Shown one piece after another: positions 46,830 through 58,300 of a stretch of 64,000 nucleotides of DNA (within the stretch, counting starts at the first letter, position 1; each line of letters begins with the position of its first letter). The stretch covers positions 256,096-320,095 of the forward strand of contig KQ964267.1 of assembly GCA_001566295.1 (NCBI GenBank), in the 5' to 3' direction. The notes beneath the pieces were generated by a model, which did not search any database, was not told the origin of the DNA, and worked only from the letters and a program-made list of their open reading frames with translations. A program made the position numbers and the translations under genes. Origin of the DNA: Microdochium bolleyi (taxonomy: Eukaryota > Ascomycota > Sordariomycetes > Xylariales > Microdochiaceae).

Positions 46830-47545
46830 ACAGTGACCACGGACCACCCCCCAAGCTTCCTGCTGTGCGAAGCTGTTTAATTCCACCCTGTCGCTGTTTC
46901 TTTGCATTGATCCTCCATAGTTGGTAGTGAAACCATCTCCTCGTGTCCGAGATGAGAGAGAGAGAGAGAAAGGGAAAAGGGTCTAAATAGAAGTTGTATT
47001 GAGTCTGCTGACTACCCATTTTTGGTCGCACGATATGAGCCATACTGCGGCAGTGTGACATTGTTTTCTGAGTGAAGGCTTAGCCTGATAATCTGGCCCT
47101 GCTGCTGCTCGGTGAACTTGCCCATATGACGCCCACGTGTTCGGGGGAATCTCGCATGTCTTTTTTCAATTTTATTTTTTAAACTTATTGTCCGCTTTAT
47201 CATTGCTTCAAGACAACTGGCTAGGATGATAAGATTTACACGATACTTCCTGGTAGTCAGCGAGGTGTGGTGCTGTTGCAAATCAAAAATCTATATGGTA
47301 CCACCGAAATAATATTTCCAATTGGTCGTCAAGCTTCCTTCATTGAGATGTGAAAGACCTCGGTTTTAAGGGCATCCCACAGTACTCCTCGACACTGGAT
47401 GATCTTCATATGCAGTCATGAGCCAGGGGTCTGACATGCAAAGGACGGTTGAGATCTGCCGAGCTGCTACAACTTCACTTCGAGGAGCAGCACAAAGCTT
47501 CGAGCGCAACCCGGCCGATGTTGTAACCTGTATGGCCTGAACGTG

Positions 47546-47573
47546 CACAATGTGAGGACCACAATGTGAGGAC
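47546..47573. repeat. 14-bp perfect tandem duplication
   Basis: The unit cacaatgtgaggac is present at 47546-47559 and again at 47560-47573, in noncoding sequence. Confidence 0.9.
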
Positions 47574-48748
47574 CATTCTGCGTGTGATCCGCGGAGGGTT
47601 TTCTGTTGGTGTTGTCGATGTTGTGTCTCCAGCTGCGCCGGTTATTCGTGTTTGGAGCACACGCCAGAAACGGCCTGATGAAGGGACAGTCCGCTTGCAA
47701 GGTGTTGTGTTGGAGGGATGAAAGACAGGTACCTGTATTGAACGTGCCGAGACGTATGCGAGTTGAAAGGCGCGTCATAAGCGCCTGCTTTCCGAGCTTT
47801 ATATAGACTCTAGCAGTCAATGTTACAGGTAGCTCTCTCTGTAATGAGAAATGGGCGTTGGTCTCCGATCATGGTGCTTCGCTTGCTCGGGGCAAGCTGG
47901 GCCGTACAGCGTGTAGATGGTCGAGCTCATTGTAGATACTGGCTATACTGACGCAGCGGTAGTTGATGTAGTTGTGGAATTGGAAAGGTCGGGAGGGACG
48001 TCGGTCGAGGTTGTAGCTGGTGGTGATCGCGTGAGGTAGCCCTTCGTAGTCGTACGCGTGGGCTGCTATCAAGCCGATCGAATCCAGCTCGCTGCAACTG
48101 CGTGCACTGTTGCTCAACCGTGTTGTCAAGAGCAGGAGAATGCTGAGCTACCAGGATATCACACCACAATGGTGTTCCGGAAGAGACAGTATCGATGGAT
48201 CTAGAGGTATATGTACGCTTACAGAGGTAAATGTCTCTGGTGCTCCAAGTCCTGGACGACTGTCCTCATGCACCACGTCCCCAGGATGCAGCGCCATGCG
48301 TGTGGCTGTGGCTTATGCCATTCCCCAAACGAACGATTGGCGAGCTTGCCTTGAGTCTTGCCGAGGTTTCGTCCGATTGCTTCCCGATACGGACGCCCGC
48401 CACCAAAACGGCTTTACTAGCGGTGAACTTTCCAACGTGGCCACTAGAAGTCCCTGCTTGGGACGATCGCGTGAGGCCATGGAGACGTGGATTTTGCTCA
48501 AGCCCCCATGGAGAGTGGGCAGACCTTGGCACGGAGTCGCCGAGGGCATTTCGTGATGCTGGGGACCTTGATGCATGTAGACCGATCAATACAGGATACC
48601 TCTTAGTACGCAATCAGTAAGTGACTTGATGGCACAGTAAAATCATGAGCTGGCTGTTTCATTCTCTTCATAGAGCGGGCCGTGCCAGGCTACCTATCAT
48701 CGACCAGCTTATCCTCCAACGCAATTTAAGCACAAACATGGGTAGAAT

Positions 48749-48841
48749 CCGAGTGGCCCTTGACATACTCCCTACGCAATTTCTGTATGTCTAAGCCACT
48801 CGGCTTTTACCCGAGAGAGCATATGTCTAAGGGCCACTCGG
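48749..48841. repeat. Nested inverted and direct repeats of a 17-19 bp element
   Basis: The element atgtctaagggccactcgg at 48823-48841 is repeated directly, two bases shorter, at 48787-48803 (atgtctaagccactcgg). It is inverted at 48749-48766 (ccgagtggcccttgacat, one base shorter). A transcript could fold into alternative hairpins. No gene flanks it closely. Confidence 0.85.
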
Positions 48842-50686
48842 CTTTCGCCCGTGTTCGTGTTGTCTTTCGCAGCATTCTCTCGTGCCCAAACACGGCATGA
48901 AACCGTACCGAGGATAGAAGCCTGTCGGTATCGCTGGATCAATTCTGCTTCCGGAAAGTCGTCCTGCCTTGGACGCGTCACTCCTCTCTCGCTGCTCGGT
49001 CCCGAGGGCTGCACTATGTCATCATGGTGCCAAGCTGGGAGGCTCAGCTTGGCGCTACGAATCCTATTGTACTCGTATTGGATTGGCACCCCGTGCAGTG
49101 CACATCTTTGTCGGTTGTTTTCAGATACCCCCAATGTGGGCGCGATGCTTGACCTTTTGAAACCACTTTTCGGGCAACAGCCAGGGGCTTGACTCGCAGT
49201 CCATCACATGAGAGTTGCAGCAACAACGAGCCGACCATCTAGAAGCACAATCAGCCTTGCTGCGGTGCTTGATGCCCAACCAGCGAGCACTGCCTGAATC
49301 GGTTGTGGGTATCAGAAGCTGAAAGGTAAAACCAGACGTCGGCATGACACTTTGTTCAGGATCGAGGATCCCTTCTTGCGCTCACGTCGAGGACAAAGCA
49401 CATAAGACCAACAATGGCACGTGGCGAGGCTGCAATGAGTCTCGTTGATCGGCAAACCCCTCAAGCCGGACAGCCCGGACGCCTTGAACGCTAGGTCCTG
49501 CCATGAATCGTGCACGGCGTTGACGAGAATGACAGCGACTCTTGGCATCAAATGGGGATCCTATAAGTCTTCCGACTAAGATGTAGAGACCATTGATCAA
49601 CTCTATTACAGGTGCGCAAGCTGGTCCTGGCAATACAGCAGAGCCTGGAGAGCCTTGTGGCCTCAGAATGCACCCTAAGCCAGTAGACGCAGGCTCTTCG
49701 TCTCTTTCAATGGACTGGGATACTCCAGGCAGCAAAATACGAGGGAGCAGGCCTTGTGTATCCCGGCCCGTACACGAGCGAATCAGAGCAAGGCGGCCAA
49801 ATCGCGTGTCCGTGGATAGAATCTTCGACAGTCATGCTAAGTCTTGCACTGTTCTGCTACCAATAGTACACACTGTTTACGCATCTCTAAGATGTTATCG
49901 AGACGAGCTAGACGGCAGAACATAGTGTCATCTCCTAGCAAGATGAATCGCAATGTTGCACTGGCATGGGGCACCCCCGCATTGCAAAGTCAAAGAACGT
50001 GTGGTTGATGACGAGACGATACGGGAAGAAAATATACATGCCATTAGCTGCGATGTTGGGCAAACCCAAGTGCAACGGCAGTCTTTCGCAGCCCAACGCT
50101 CCCACAGGCCCTGTTCTACTCTAGGAAGACGCTGTCCTCATAATGTTGAGCCGTTGCGTCCCTCCTTCGCAAGCTGCGATCTGCAAGCTCCACCGGCGGC
50201 AACGCCGGCCGGCCCCATCAGCTTGCCCCGAAATGCAAGCTCATGCTCACACTCTGCTGCCGGCGCAGATTTTGTCCTGTGGCCAGACAAGGATGAAAAT
50301 CCAGAAGACAGGAGTGGATATGCGTGCATGCTACCGATGGCTATTTCAAGCGAAGTGGACGCGGCCCCTGGCATGGAGGTCAATGTCGTGGCTTCTCGTA
50401 ACATCGCTCACAAGTACATAGCCCTTCCGCCAAGTACAAGTCGATAGGAGCCTCTACACAAATTCCCATGGCTCTTCCTCGTCTCTGGTAAGCCTGACAA
50501 CTTCAATTTTCTTTTAGCGCAGCTATCCTACTCTCTCGTCATCGACATGCTCCTCTAGCTTGTGGGCTTCTTCAACTCGACTTCGTCAAGATAGAAGCTA
50601 GAAGCAATCAGTTCAAAGGTCTTGAGAGAGACCACTCACGTTCCAGACCAAACAAAATCGCACAGAGTCACACGGTCTCGCGTAAC

Positions 50687-51900
50687 ATGAGAGTTCCAAT
50701 ACAAAACGTCACGGCCATGGCAAATCGCCTCCAGAGAAAATCACATATCTATCTCGGCATCATTGGTATGGGCATGATAATCACCAGTATCGTCCTTCTT
50801 TTCCCAAGGGAGTCGAGAATATCACGGTTCATGTACAGCGAGGGTGAAGCTCTTCTTGGTGCTGCTCGCCGACCAACTGATCTCGCCACTCCTCGTGAGC
50901 AAGTGGCCAACGCCACTCTCGGCGTAAGCTTTCGAGATCACCCTGTGGTTATGATAGACAAGCCAGGATAACTCGATGCTTGGTGAGTTGTAGTTCCAGA
51001 AGATGCTTGTTCTCTCCACCAAAACAAGCTGGAGGACTCGAGGCCTCATGGCTGCAGCGGAGCAGACAGGTCTCGACTTCACCATCCCGCCACCCCCCCG
51101 TCTCCCAAGTCATGATCGAAACCTTTCAGCACATGGGCCCTCCGGGCAAGGCAACTCGCCCAGAGCAGGGCTCAGCCGCAGCGTGGCTCGCCCACATCGA
51201 CATCCTGCGGCACGTCGTCTCCTCGGACCTCGAATCGGCCCTGATCGTCGAGGATGACGTGGACTGGGACCTGCGCATCAAGCATCAGATGCAGCTCATC
51301 TCAGACAATATCCGCGAGTTCACCCGCGCGGGTGACGACCCCGCCGACACCACCCCGTACGGCAGCGCCAGCACGGGCTGGGACGTCCTGTGGATCGGTC
51401 ACTGCGGCTCGATGAGCGACAACCTGGACGGCACCGACCCGAGCCTCAGGAAACCCATCTTCTACCGCGACAGCACCCGCCCCACGAACGCGCAGTATCG
51501 CGGCTGGGCGCGCGACTTCGTCGTCAACGAAGTGCCCGACGGCCACCGCGCGGTGTTCGAGTCCCGCATGACCATCTGCACTTTTGCGTACGCCGTGTCG
51601 CGGCGCGGCGCGTATAACCTGCTCGACCTCGCTACGCGAGCCAACTCGGAGGCCTTTGACGTCGCCTTGCACGAGTACTGCCGCGACAAGAAGCTCAAGC
51701 GTATCATGGTGTCGCCGCAGGTGTTCAACCACTACGAGCCGAGTGCAGACCGCGGACACGTGAGCCTCGTCAAGGGCGCCGACGGCAAGGGGGAGGCCAA
51801 GGACGAGTCAGAGTTTGAGGATTACAAAGGTTCCACGGAGAACATTGTCAATAGCGCGAGATGCATGGCGCTGTGGGGGAAAAGCTGCATGGCGACGTGA
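50687..51900 (+). pseudogene. GT25-type (LPS biosynthesis-like) glycosyltransferase, frameshifted
   Basis: Exon 1 is 50687-50923 and exon 2 50994-51900, with a 70-nt phase-0 intron (GTAAGC...TTGTAG). Exon 1 gives a type II membrane anchor (hydrophobic segment HIYLGIIGMGMIITSIVLLF, about residues 21-40), placing the enzyme in the Golgi lumen. Exon 2 opens with FQKMLVLSTKTSWRT...GLDF, the usual start of the catalytic domain, then continues in another frame with WLAHIDILRHV, ALIVEDDVDWDLRIK (the metal-binding EDD-type motif), DVLWIGHCGS and FAYAVSRRGAYNLL. The frame changes at the run of seven C at 51093-51099: one C too many puts the two halves out of phase. No intron with usable signals repairs this. 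Either the assembly has a homopolymer error, making this a working ~380-residue enzyme, or the allele is broken. Family: fungal glycosyltransferase family 25-like; acceptor unknown. Confidence 0.75.
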
Positions 51901-51969
51901 GCGGCTACTCCATATTGTTGTCCTTGTCGGGAGCAAGACATAATAACTTAGCACAGCTCCTGTCTATGG

Positions 51970-52498
51970 TCAAAGCCAGTGTATGTTTCCGAGTGGAACT
52001 AGATACTTCGATGCTCTGCAGGTGCACTATTGATATCAAGATTTGAGTACAAGTTTCTCCAATATGATCGAGCTCCTCATAATTGTGAGGAAGACCTAGT
52101 GCACGTACCTGGTCAGCAAAAGCGTGCACCGGTTCGAACAAGTCCTTGTCCTCGTCGTCATATTGCAGCAGGAAACTCTTGCCCAGGCGTAGTTGCACAG
52201 GCCAACATTCAACTCGGTATGCAAAAAGCAAAGCAAGGGGTCGGGCCCAGGGGCTCAGCAGAAGTGGATCTGGTCTGTCCAGGAGGATACGCTGGAATAT
52301 GTGTGGTTTTGGAAATCCCATGTGCTGTTCCCTGTGGCCCCACGCCTTGTCATGAGTGAACGGCATATGCGATTCCAGCACTTCGTCTTGCACCCCGGCG
52401 GAGGCATTGGGCCGAGAGTGGCTGGAGCAATTGTAATCGCCGCCAAGACTGTCACGTCTTGTCCAGGTCCAAATTGTGCAAAATCCCAAGCTAGGCAA
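51970..52498 (-). CDS. Hypothetical minus-strand gene, weak
   Basis: A minus-strand frame opening near 52498 contains a coherent stretch (HIFQRILLDRPDPLLLSPWA, then RPLALLFAYRVECWP, LGKSFLLQYDDEDKDLFEPV and HAFADQ). Directly after it lies a good donor (GTACGT, intron 52108-52027, 82 nt, ending ATCAATAG). Splicing would give a short tail ending at 51970; unspliced, the frame runs to 51905. The segment is unlike nearby random frames but I do not recognise a family and cannot define the 5' end. It lies convergent to and just beyond the GT25-like gene. It may be a fragment. Confidence 0.3.
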
Positions 52499-53427
52499 AG
52501 TGTTTCAACCTGGCACGGAAAGCAACACCTTGTGTTGCACTCCTGTCACGATGGATGTTCAATGCGCAGTCTCGATATGGAACGGCTTAACACCGAGAAG
52601 TCCGTGCTGGAGATCTCTCACATCCGCGACTTCGTGGCAGAGACGGCCACGCAGGACCTGGGCCGAGAGACAAAGTCCGCCTTGGCAGCACTTTGTTTGG
52701 GGGCGCCTCGATTGGTGTCTTACATAGCTGTCAATCTAATCGCCGACACCTTGGGACGAGACGTGCCAGTGCTTCGTATCGGCGATAGTCGAGCTGCAGA
52801 TCCCTGCCATGGCTGGGCACTGGAAGTGGTTGGACTGACTGCACACTGAGATCTGCGTCAAGCACGGTGTCTTATCGCCGGCGAGCGACCGGGCTGGAAT
52901 GCTGACCGGAAGGTTGCAATGCATTCACGCATGCACGGGGATAATGATGTGCTCGGATTTGAGTCAGTTGTGGACCAGAGTGCTGAATCTGACGTGTGGT
53001 CCCGCGGGGGTGCCTTGTCAGATCAGATTACCAATAGCCGGCCCCTGGCGAGTGTCTTCGACTCGGTCGAGGTCCTGATGCCCAGGCACTCTGCACTGAT
53101 TGGCCACGTTTCAGGAGCTTACAAATGACGGACAGACTCATGCCGTGTCCTGCACGTTTCTGGGTTGCAGCCACTAATCCGAGGATATGCAGGCTCACCG
53201 ACTAGCCTTACGAATCTAAAATGCGATAATCATTGCGAATATTTGCTATAAGAGAGCCGCAGGCGCCTGCCTCGATCGGTCTTTCACTTTTCCCCGAGAG
53301 CGCTCAAGAATATCGTACCGGCCAGACAAAGGTTTCACGCCTACCACTATCCTTCCTGCTCAGCCCACGCAGTCCCGACATTGGTGGAAAGCTTGCCAAC
53401 AAGAAAAGCGACGTCGAGACTATCACA
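52499..53427. other. Intergenic region with MFS promoter
   Basis: No supported gene. A plus-strand frame at about 52578-52849 stays open but shows no domain. A TATAAG element lies at 53247-53252, about 180 bases before the MFS start. Confidence 0.5.
53247..53252 (+). promoter_or_regulatory. TATA-like element of the MFS gene
   Basis: TATAAG lies about 180 bases upstream of the ATG at 53428. Confidence 0.4.
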
Positions 53428-55284
53428 ATGGAGTCGTCAACTGTCCCTTCAACGACCCGGTCCTCGACAGATGTGGAGAAGAACGAGGCAGCTACAGGTC
53501 AAGACCACGCTGTGCTCTCTTCGTCATCCTCGACACAATCACAACCGGAGAATGTATATCCTGGGAAGCTACCACTCGTCCTAGTCTTCACAGCCATCAT
53601 CACGTCCATCCTTGTCGTCGGGCTCGACCAGGTCAGTCACCTATGACACAACATTTCATGCATCGAGCCGCACATGCCAGCGAAGAATCGCTAACTGACT
53701 CCTTCTCTCTCGCCAGACCATCGTCGCGACCGCAATCCCGCGCATCACCGAAGACTTCAAAGGTCTCGACAAAGTCTCGTGGTACGGCGCGGCATACTTC
53801 CTCACCTCTGCCGGAGCGACGCCCGCCTGGGGCAAGCTCTTCCGGTACATTCCCCTCAAGACGGCCTTCATCGCCGGCCTCGCCGTCTTCGAGCTCGGCA
53901 GCCTGATCTGTGGCGTGGCCCCGACCGCCGACGCCCTCATCGTCGGCCGCGCGATTGCTGGCCTGGGCTGCGGCGGACTCCTCACGGGGTCCCTGATGAT
54001 GATCACCTACGCCCTCCCGCCCGCGACCCGGGCCATGGGCTTCAGCACCACCATCACGGGCTACGGCGTTGCGGCCGCCCTGGGTCCGATCATTGGTGGC
54101 GCCTTCACGGGACACCTGTCCTGGCGGTGGTGCTTCTATATCAACCTGCCCATCGGCGCGCTCACCCTCGCCGCCATCATCTTCACTCCGAAGCTCGCCG
54201 CGGCCAAGACGACAGAGGCCAGCATCAAGGAGATCCTGCTGCAGCTAGACCTCGTCGGCGTGTCCCTGCTAACGGGCGCCATCGTGGCCATGATCCTGGC
54301 CCTGCAGTTCGGCGGCACGACAATGCCCTGGGCCAGCGCGACCGTGGTCGGCCTACTCATCGGGTTCGGCGCCATCATCGCCGTCTTCGTGGCCTGGCAG
54401 GCGTACCTCGGCGAGATGGGCGTCTTCGTGCCGCGGCTGCTCCGCCAGCACCGCGTCTGGGCCAGCTCCGTCTGGCAGTTCTGCTTCTCGGGCAGCTACT
54501 TCATCGCTCTGTACTACCTGCCCATCTACTTCCAGAGCATCTCGGGCGTCAGCCCCACGGAGTCCGGTGTGCGCAACCTACCGCTCGTGCTGGCCGTGTG
54601 CCTGGTCGCCATCCCATCCGGCAAAGTGCTCGGCAAGTGGCCCTCGTCGGTCGTCTGGTTCAAGACACTGTTCGGGTCCCTGGCCATGGTGACGTGCGGG
54701 CTCTTCTACACGATGGACCTCGAGACCTCGACTGGCGAGTGGATCGGCTTCCAGATCATGGGCGGAGTCGCCTGGGCGGCCGCCTGGCAGTGCGCGCTGC
54801 TGACGGCGCAGGGCGGCATGAACCATGCTGACCTGCCCATCGCCACGTCTACTGTGAATCGTAAGTTCTCCTGACTCCATATCTCATTGACTTTTCAAAT
54901 TGTGAAGCATTCTGACCAGCCCGGCCGCGAACAGTCTCCCAGTTCCTCGGCGGCGCTATCGGCGTGGCCATCGCCCAGGCGCTCTTCAACAACCGCCTCC
55001 TCTCGGCTCTTGCGGAGCACGCGCCGGGTGTCGACGCCCAGGTGGTCCTGCATACGGGCGCCACGGAGCTGCGCAATGCCTTCCATTCCGAGGACGTCCC
55101 CGGTGTCCTCGCCGCGTATCTCGACGGGCTGCGGTGGGTGTGGATCCTGACCATCGCCATGATGGGCTTCGCGTTGGCGCTGAGTCTGCTGGACTACGTG
55201 GTCAAGAAGGATGACGGGGCGGCGGCAGTGGCGAGCGAGGGAAAGGGCGAGGAGAGCCCCGGTCATGTTGCTATCATGGCATGA
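53428..55284 (+). CDS. MFS multidrug exporter, DHA2 (14-TM) type
   Basis: Three exons, 53428-53631, 53717-54860 and 54935-55284, give 565 residues; the introns are phase 0 and phase 1. The ATG at 53428 begins a hydrophilic Ser/Thr/Glu-rich N-terminus of about 45 residues. Family marks: LDQTIVATAIPRITEDF at the end of the first membrane segment, SWYGAAYFLTSAGATPAWGK, LIVGRAIAGLGCGG, the antiporter motif C region GYGVAAALGPIIGGAFTGHL, WRWCFYINLPIG, and TVNLSQFLGGAIGVAIAQAL near the end. About fourteen membrane segments fit the DHA2 drug:H+ antiporter group, whose fungal members export toxic compounds or self-made metabolites at the plasma membrane. No biosynthetic gene cluster lies next to it, so general detoxification is as likely as metabolite export. 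It ends about 100 bases from the stop of the convergent NLR gene. Confidence 0.93.
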
Positions 55285-55386
55285 TAAAAATAGATCTCAT
55301 GCTGGTTTGCACCCCTCGGATTAGCCCTGTATAGAAAATCACCTAGTCTTAGGTAGTTGTCAAAAGTCTGATATATTCCCGGTGTG

Positions 55387-58300
55387 CTACGCCTCTGGGC
55401 TGTCCCCGTCACGGTCTGTACCCTCTGCGCCAAATCTTTCCTGTGTCTTAAGCTGGCTGCATACGTCCCACAGCAGAACCAGTAGTCTCTTCGTGTCACG
55501 GATCTTTGCGTCCGGTGGGCACCTCTCCTTGTGGACAACATCTTCGAGGATGGCGACAGCATCCAGCAGCTGTCCAGCCTCGAGATGCTTACCGATGCGA
55601 TTGTGCATTGTTTGCTCCATCTCACCGCTCCCCAGGAGCGATGCATTGATCATGGAAAGACAATGCTGGAGAATTGGAGTGGCCTCCTGTGCCCGTCCGA
55701 CCTGCAAGAATGCCTCGGCCAGCCTCCCTTGCGAGAAGAGCCCTCCCGTGTCCTTCTCGTCCAGTGTCCTCGTCTTGACCGCAACTACCACCTCGAGTAG
55801 GTCAATCGCTTCCTGGCTGCGATGAGCACCGAGATAAGACACAGCAAGCGCGTGTTGGGTCATGAGCTGACTCGAATCTTGCGCCTCTAGGACCGTTCGC
55901 TCGATACTGGCAACATGCTCGAGCAGTTCGATTGCTTTCTGGTGTTGTCCACTCTCCCGGTAGGCTATTCCAAGCTCGTATTGTGAGAGTAGTCTGCTGA
56001 GATCGTGGTCGTCCAGAAACGTCGCTTCGGCCTCGACAACGTGTTCGAATAGTTCGATAGCTTGTTGGTATTGTCCGTTCTCCCTGTAGGCTTTTGCAAG
56101 CCAGTATTCTGAGGTTAGTCTACTGGGATCGCGGTCGCCCATGAACGTCGCTTCGACCTCGACAACGTGTTCGAATAGTTCGATTGCTTTCTGGTACTGT
56201 CCGTTCTGCCGGTGGGCTTGTGCAAGGCGTTGTTCTGATATTAGTAGAGATGGATCCACCTCATCTAGAATTCTTCTTTCAATCTCTAGAACATGCTCGA
56301 ATAAACGGATGCCCTCTTCCTCTCTCTGGTGATCGCAATACGTCTGTGCGAGCTCAAAAAGAGTGCGGAGTCTTCCTTCATCTGTCTCGTCCATGAACGC
56401 CTTCTCGCTCTCGGCAACATATTCAAGCAGCTCGATTCCGTCCTGGATCCGGTCGTTTTTGAGATATGCCCTTGCGAGCCAGAATTGTATAATCAGGCGA
56501 CTGCGCTTCTCCTTGGCATCATCAACGTACCGGAACTGGACGACGCGTTCCAGCAGGCGGACGGCGTCTGTTTGCCTATTTCCGCTGATATACGCGAGCG
56601 CGAGCTCGTACTGCGCATCAAGAAGGTCGCCGTCGTCTTCGTCCAATGTTTCTTCTCTGACAGCGACGACGTGCTCGAGTATTCTTACAGCCTCTGAGAG
56701 CCGCCCGTCATCGGCGTATATTGCGCCGCGCGAGAGCTCGAAGGCGAGTCGAGACTTATCTGTATCCGGTAACGCGCTCTCCGACCACTCACACGCTTCA
56801 TCGACATATTCAATGGCTTCTTTGTACCTGTTGTCGAATCGTAGGCATGCCGCGACTGTGTCTAGTAGCCACGATCGCGTCAGACTCGGCCACTCGGCGC
56901 TACCCTCCAGTATACGCCTTGCATGCGGAAGGCAGGCTCGATACTCTGACCGACTCTCGTACGCGACTCCTGGGAAGATGGCCTGCACATGCGCCACGGC
57001 GTCGATCGCCACCTCCTCCGCGCGCCGCTCTCGGCGGATCCAGAGCTGGGTCGCCAAGTGTACAAGGCTGTGCATGTCGTATGCCTCGCCATCGCCACGG
57101 TCGATCAGGAATGAGTACCCAAGCAGTGTGCCGATGGCTTCTATGGACTCGAGCTCAGACGATCTTCCCTGGAGAAGCGAGCGAGGGATAGCTTTGGGCT
57201 CGATGCAAGAGATGAACGCGAGCAGCTCTGCCGCTGTGTTGTTGGTGGCCTTGATCTGGTCAAACGACACCTGCCACGTTGTCGCCACTGCGTTGCGCGA
57301 CTCGCGGTACCGCGTGTTATCGCGGAACTCTTTGCTCATGAGCTCGACCATGTTCTGCTTGGTAGCGTGGAGCAGTTCGAGGTACCGCCCGGCTGATATC
57401 CGGTTCCGGTGCATGTATGCCGCGGCTTGTGTTATCGCCAGGGGCAAATATGTGAGCTCCCTGAGGAGCGCGGCAGTTGCTGCATCGTCCGGGCCACCCT
57501 GCTTGCTGATAAGCGACTTGTCCATCAACTCCTTGGCCTCTCTGGGGTTCATCCCGTGGAGCTCTATGACGTCGAAACCTGCCACCGCGGAGCCGACGTC
57601 AAAGGACCGCGTTGTGAAGAGGATGCGGCCGGCCTGACTCTCCGGGAGACAGTCGTTGATGCCCGCAGAGTCCAGGACGAGTTCGGCGTCATCAGCATTG
57701 TCAATGATCAATAGCCATCGGCCCGCTTCCTCCGAGCTCATGTGCGCTCGGATGGTCTCCTTATGATCCTCCTCGTCTGGGTCGGTCTCAACGCCCAGCC
57801 GCCGGCCCATCTCGAGATAAGCCTGGTCAAAGCCCTGAAGGCTTAGGACGGGCAGCCAGAATATGGAGTAGTCGTTATGAGTGTCGCGCACCCAGTGTGC
57901 GAAATGCAGTGCGATCTGCGTCTTGCCGATGCCGCCTAGCCCGACGATCGCGAGTCGCTGGCAGTCCTCGTCTGAAAATAGTCTCCCTTTGATCTCTTCG
58001 AGTACTGCCGTGCGACCCGTGAAGTTCTTGTTGCGCATGGCCGGAAGCGAGACGATTCGCACTGGACCCTGTGTGGCATCGCTTAGCGACAGTGCGGCCA
58101 CTGCGTTTGAGATTTGAGCAACTGACTCTAGAGAAGCGAACAACAGTCATTAGATGTCACTGCAACACCAGACAGATCCAAGCCACCCGACGAGACCTAC
58201 CTGATGGACTAGCCGAGCTCGAAGGGACCCACGAGTCCAGGAATGCTTTCATACATGCCGCCGCGGTGGCCGCTGCGTAGTGCTGCCAATCCTTTGTCTT

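Larger units (their letters stand above)
46830..50686. other. Gene-poor stretch of 3.9 kb
   Basis: No supported gene. It contains a GA microsatellite at about 46951-46971, a 14-bp tandem at 47546-47573, and a set of inverted and direct repeats at 48749-48841. Open frames are short and unlike any family I know. The right end is the promoter of the GT25-like gene. Confidence 0.5.

Noticed and set aside
46101..46907. Minus-strand frames over the Egh16-like repeat tail
   Set aside because: Low-complexity antisense translations of the Gly/Asn-coding repeats; they run across a supported intron of the plus-strand gene.
52193..52849. 218-codon plus-strand frame between the GT25-like and MFS genes
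   Set aside because: Composition changes along its length, no domain is recognised, and it overlaps a slightly better minus-strand candidate.
53779..54831. Long plus-strand open frame of 350 codons inside the MFS gene
   Set aside because: Shadow frame of the transporter; Arg/His-rich with no domain, while the overlapping frame encodes clear membrane segments.
56363..57637. 424-codon plus-strand frame opposite the NLR gene
   Set aside because: Antisense shadow of the NB-ARC/TPR coding region, Ser/Arg-rich with no domain.
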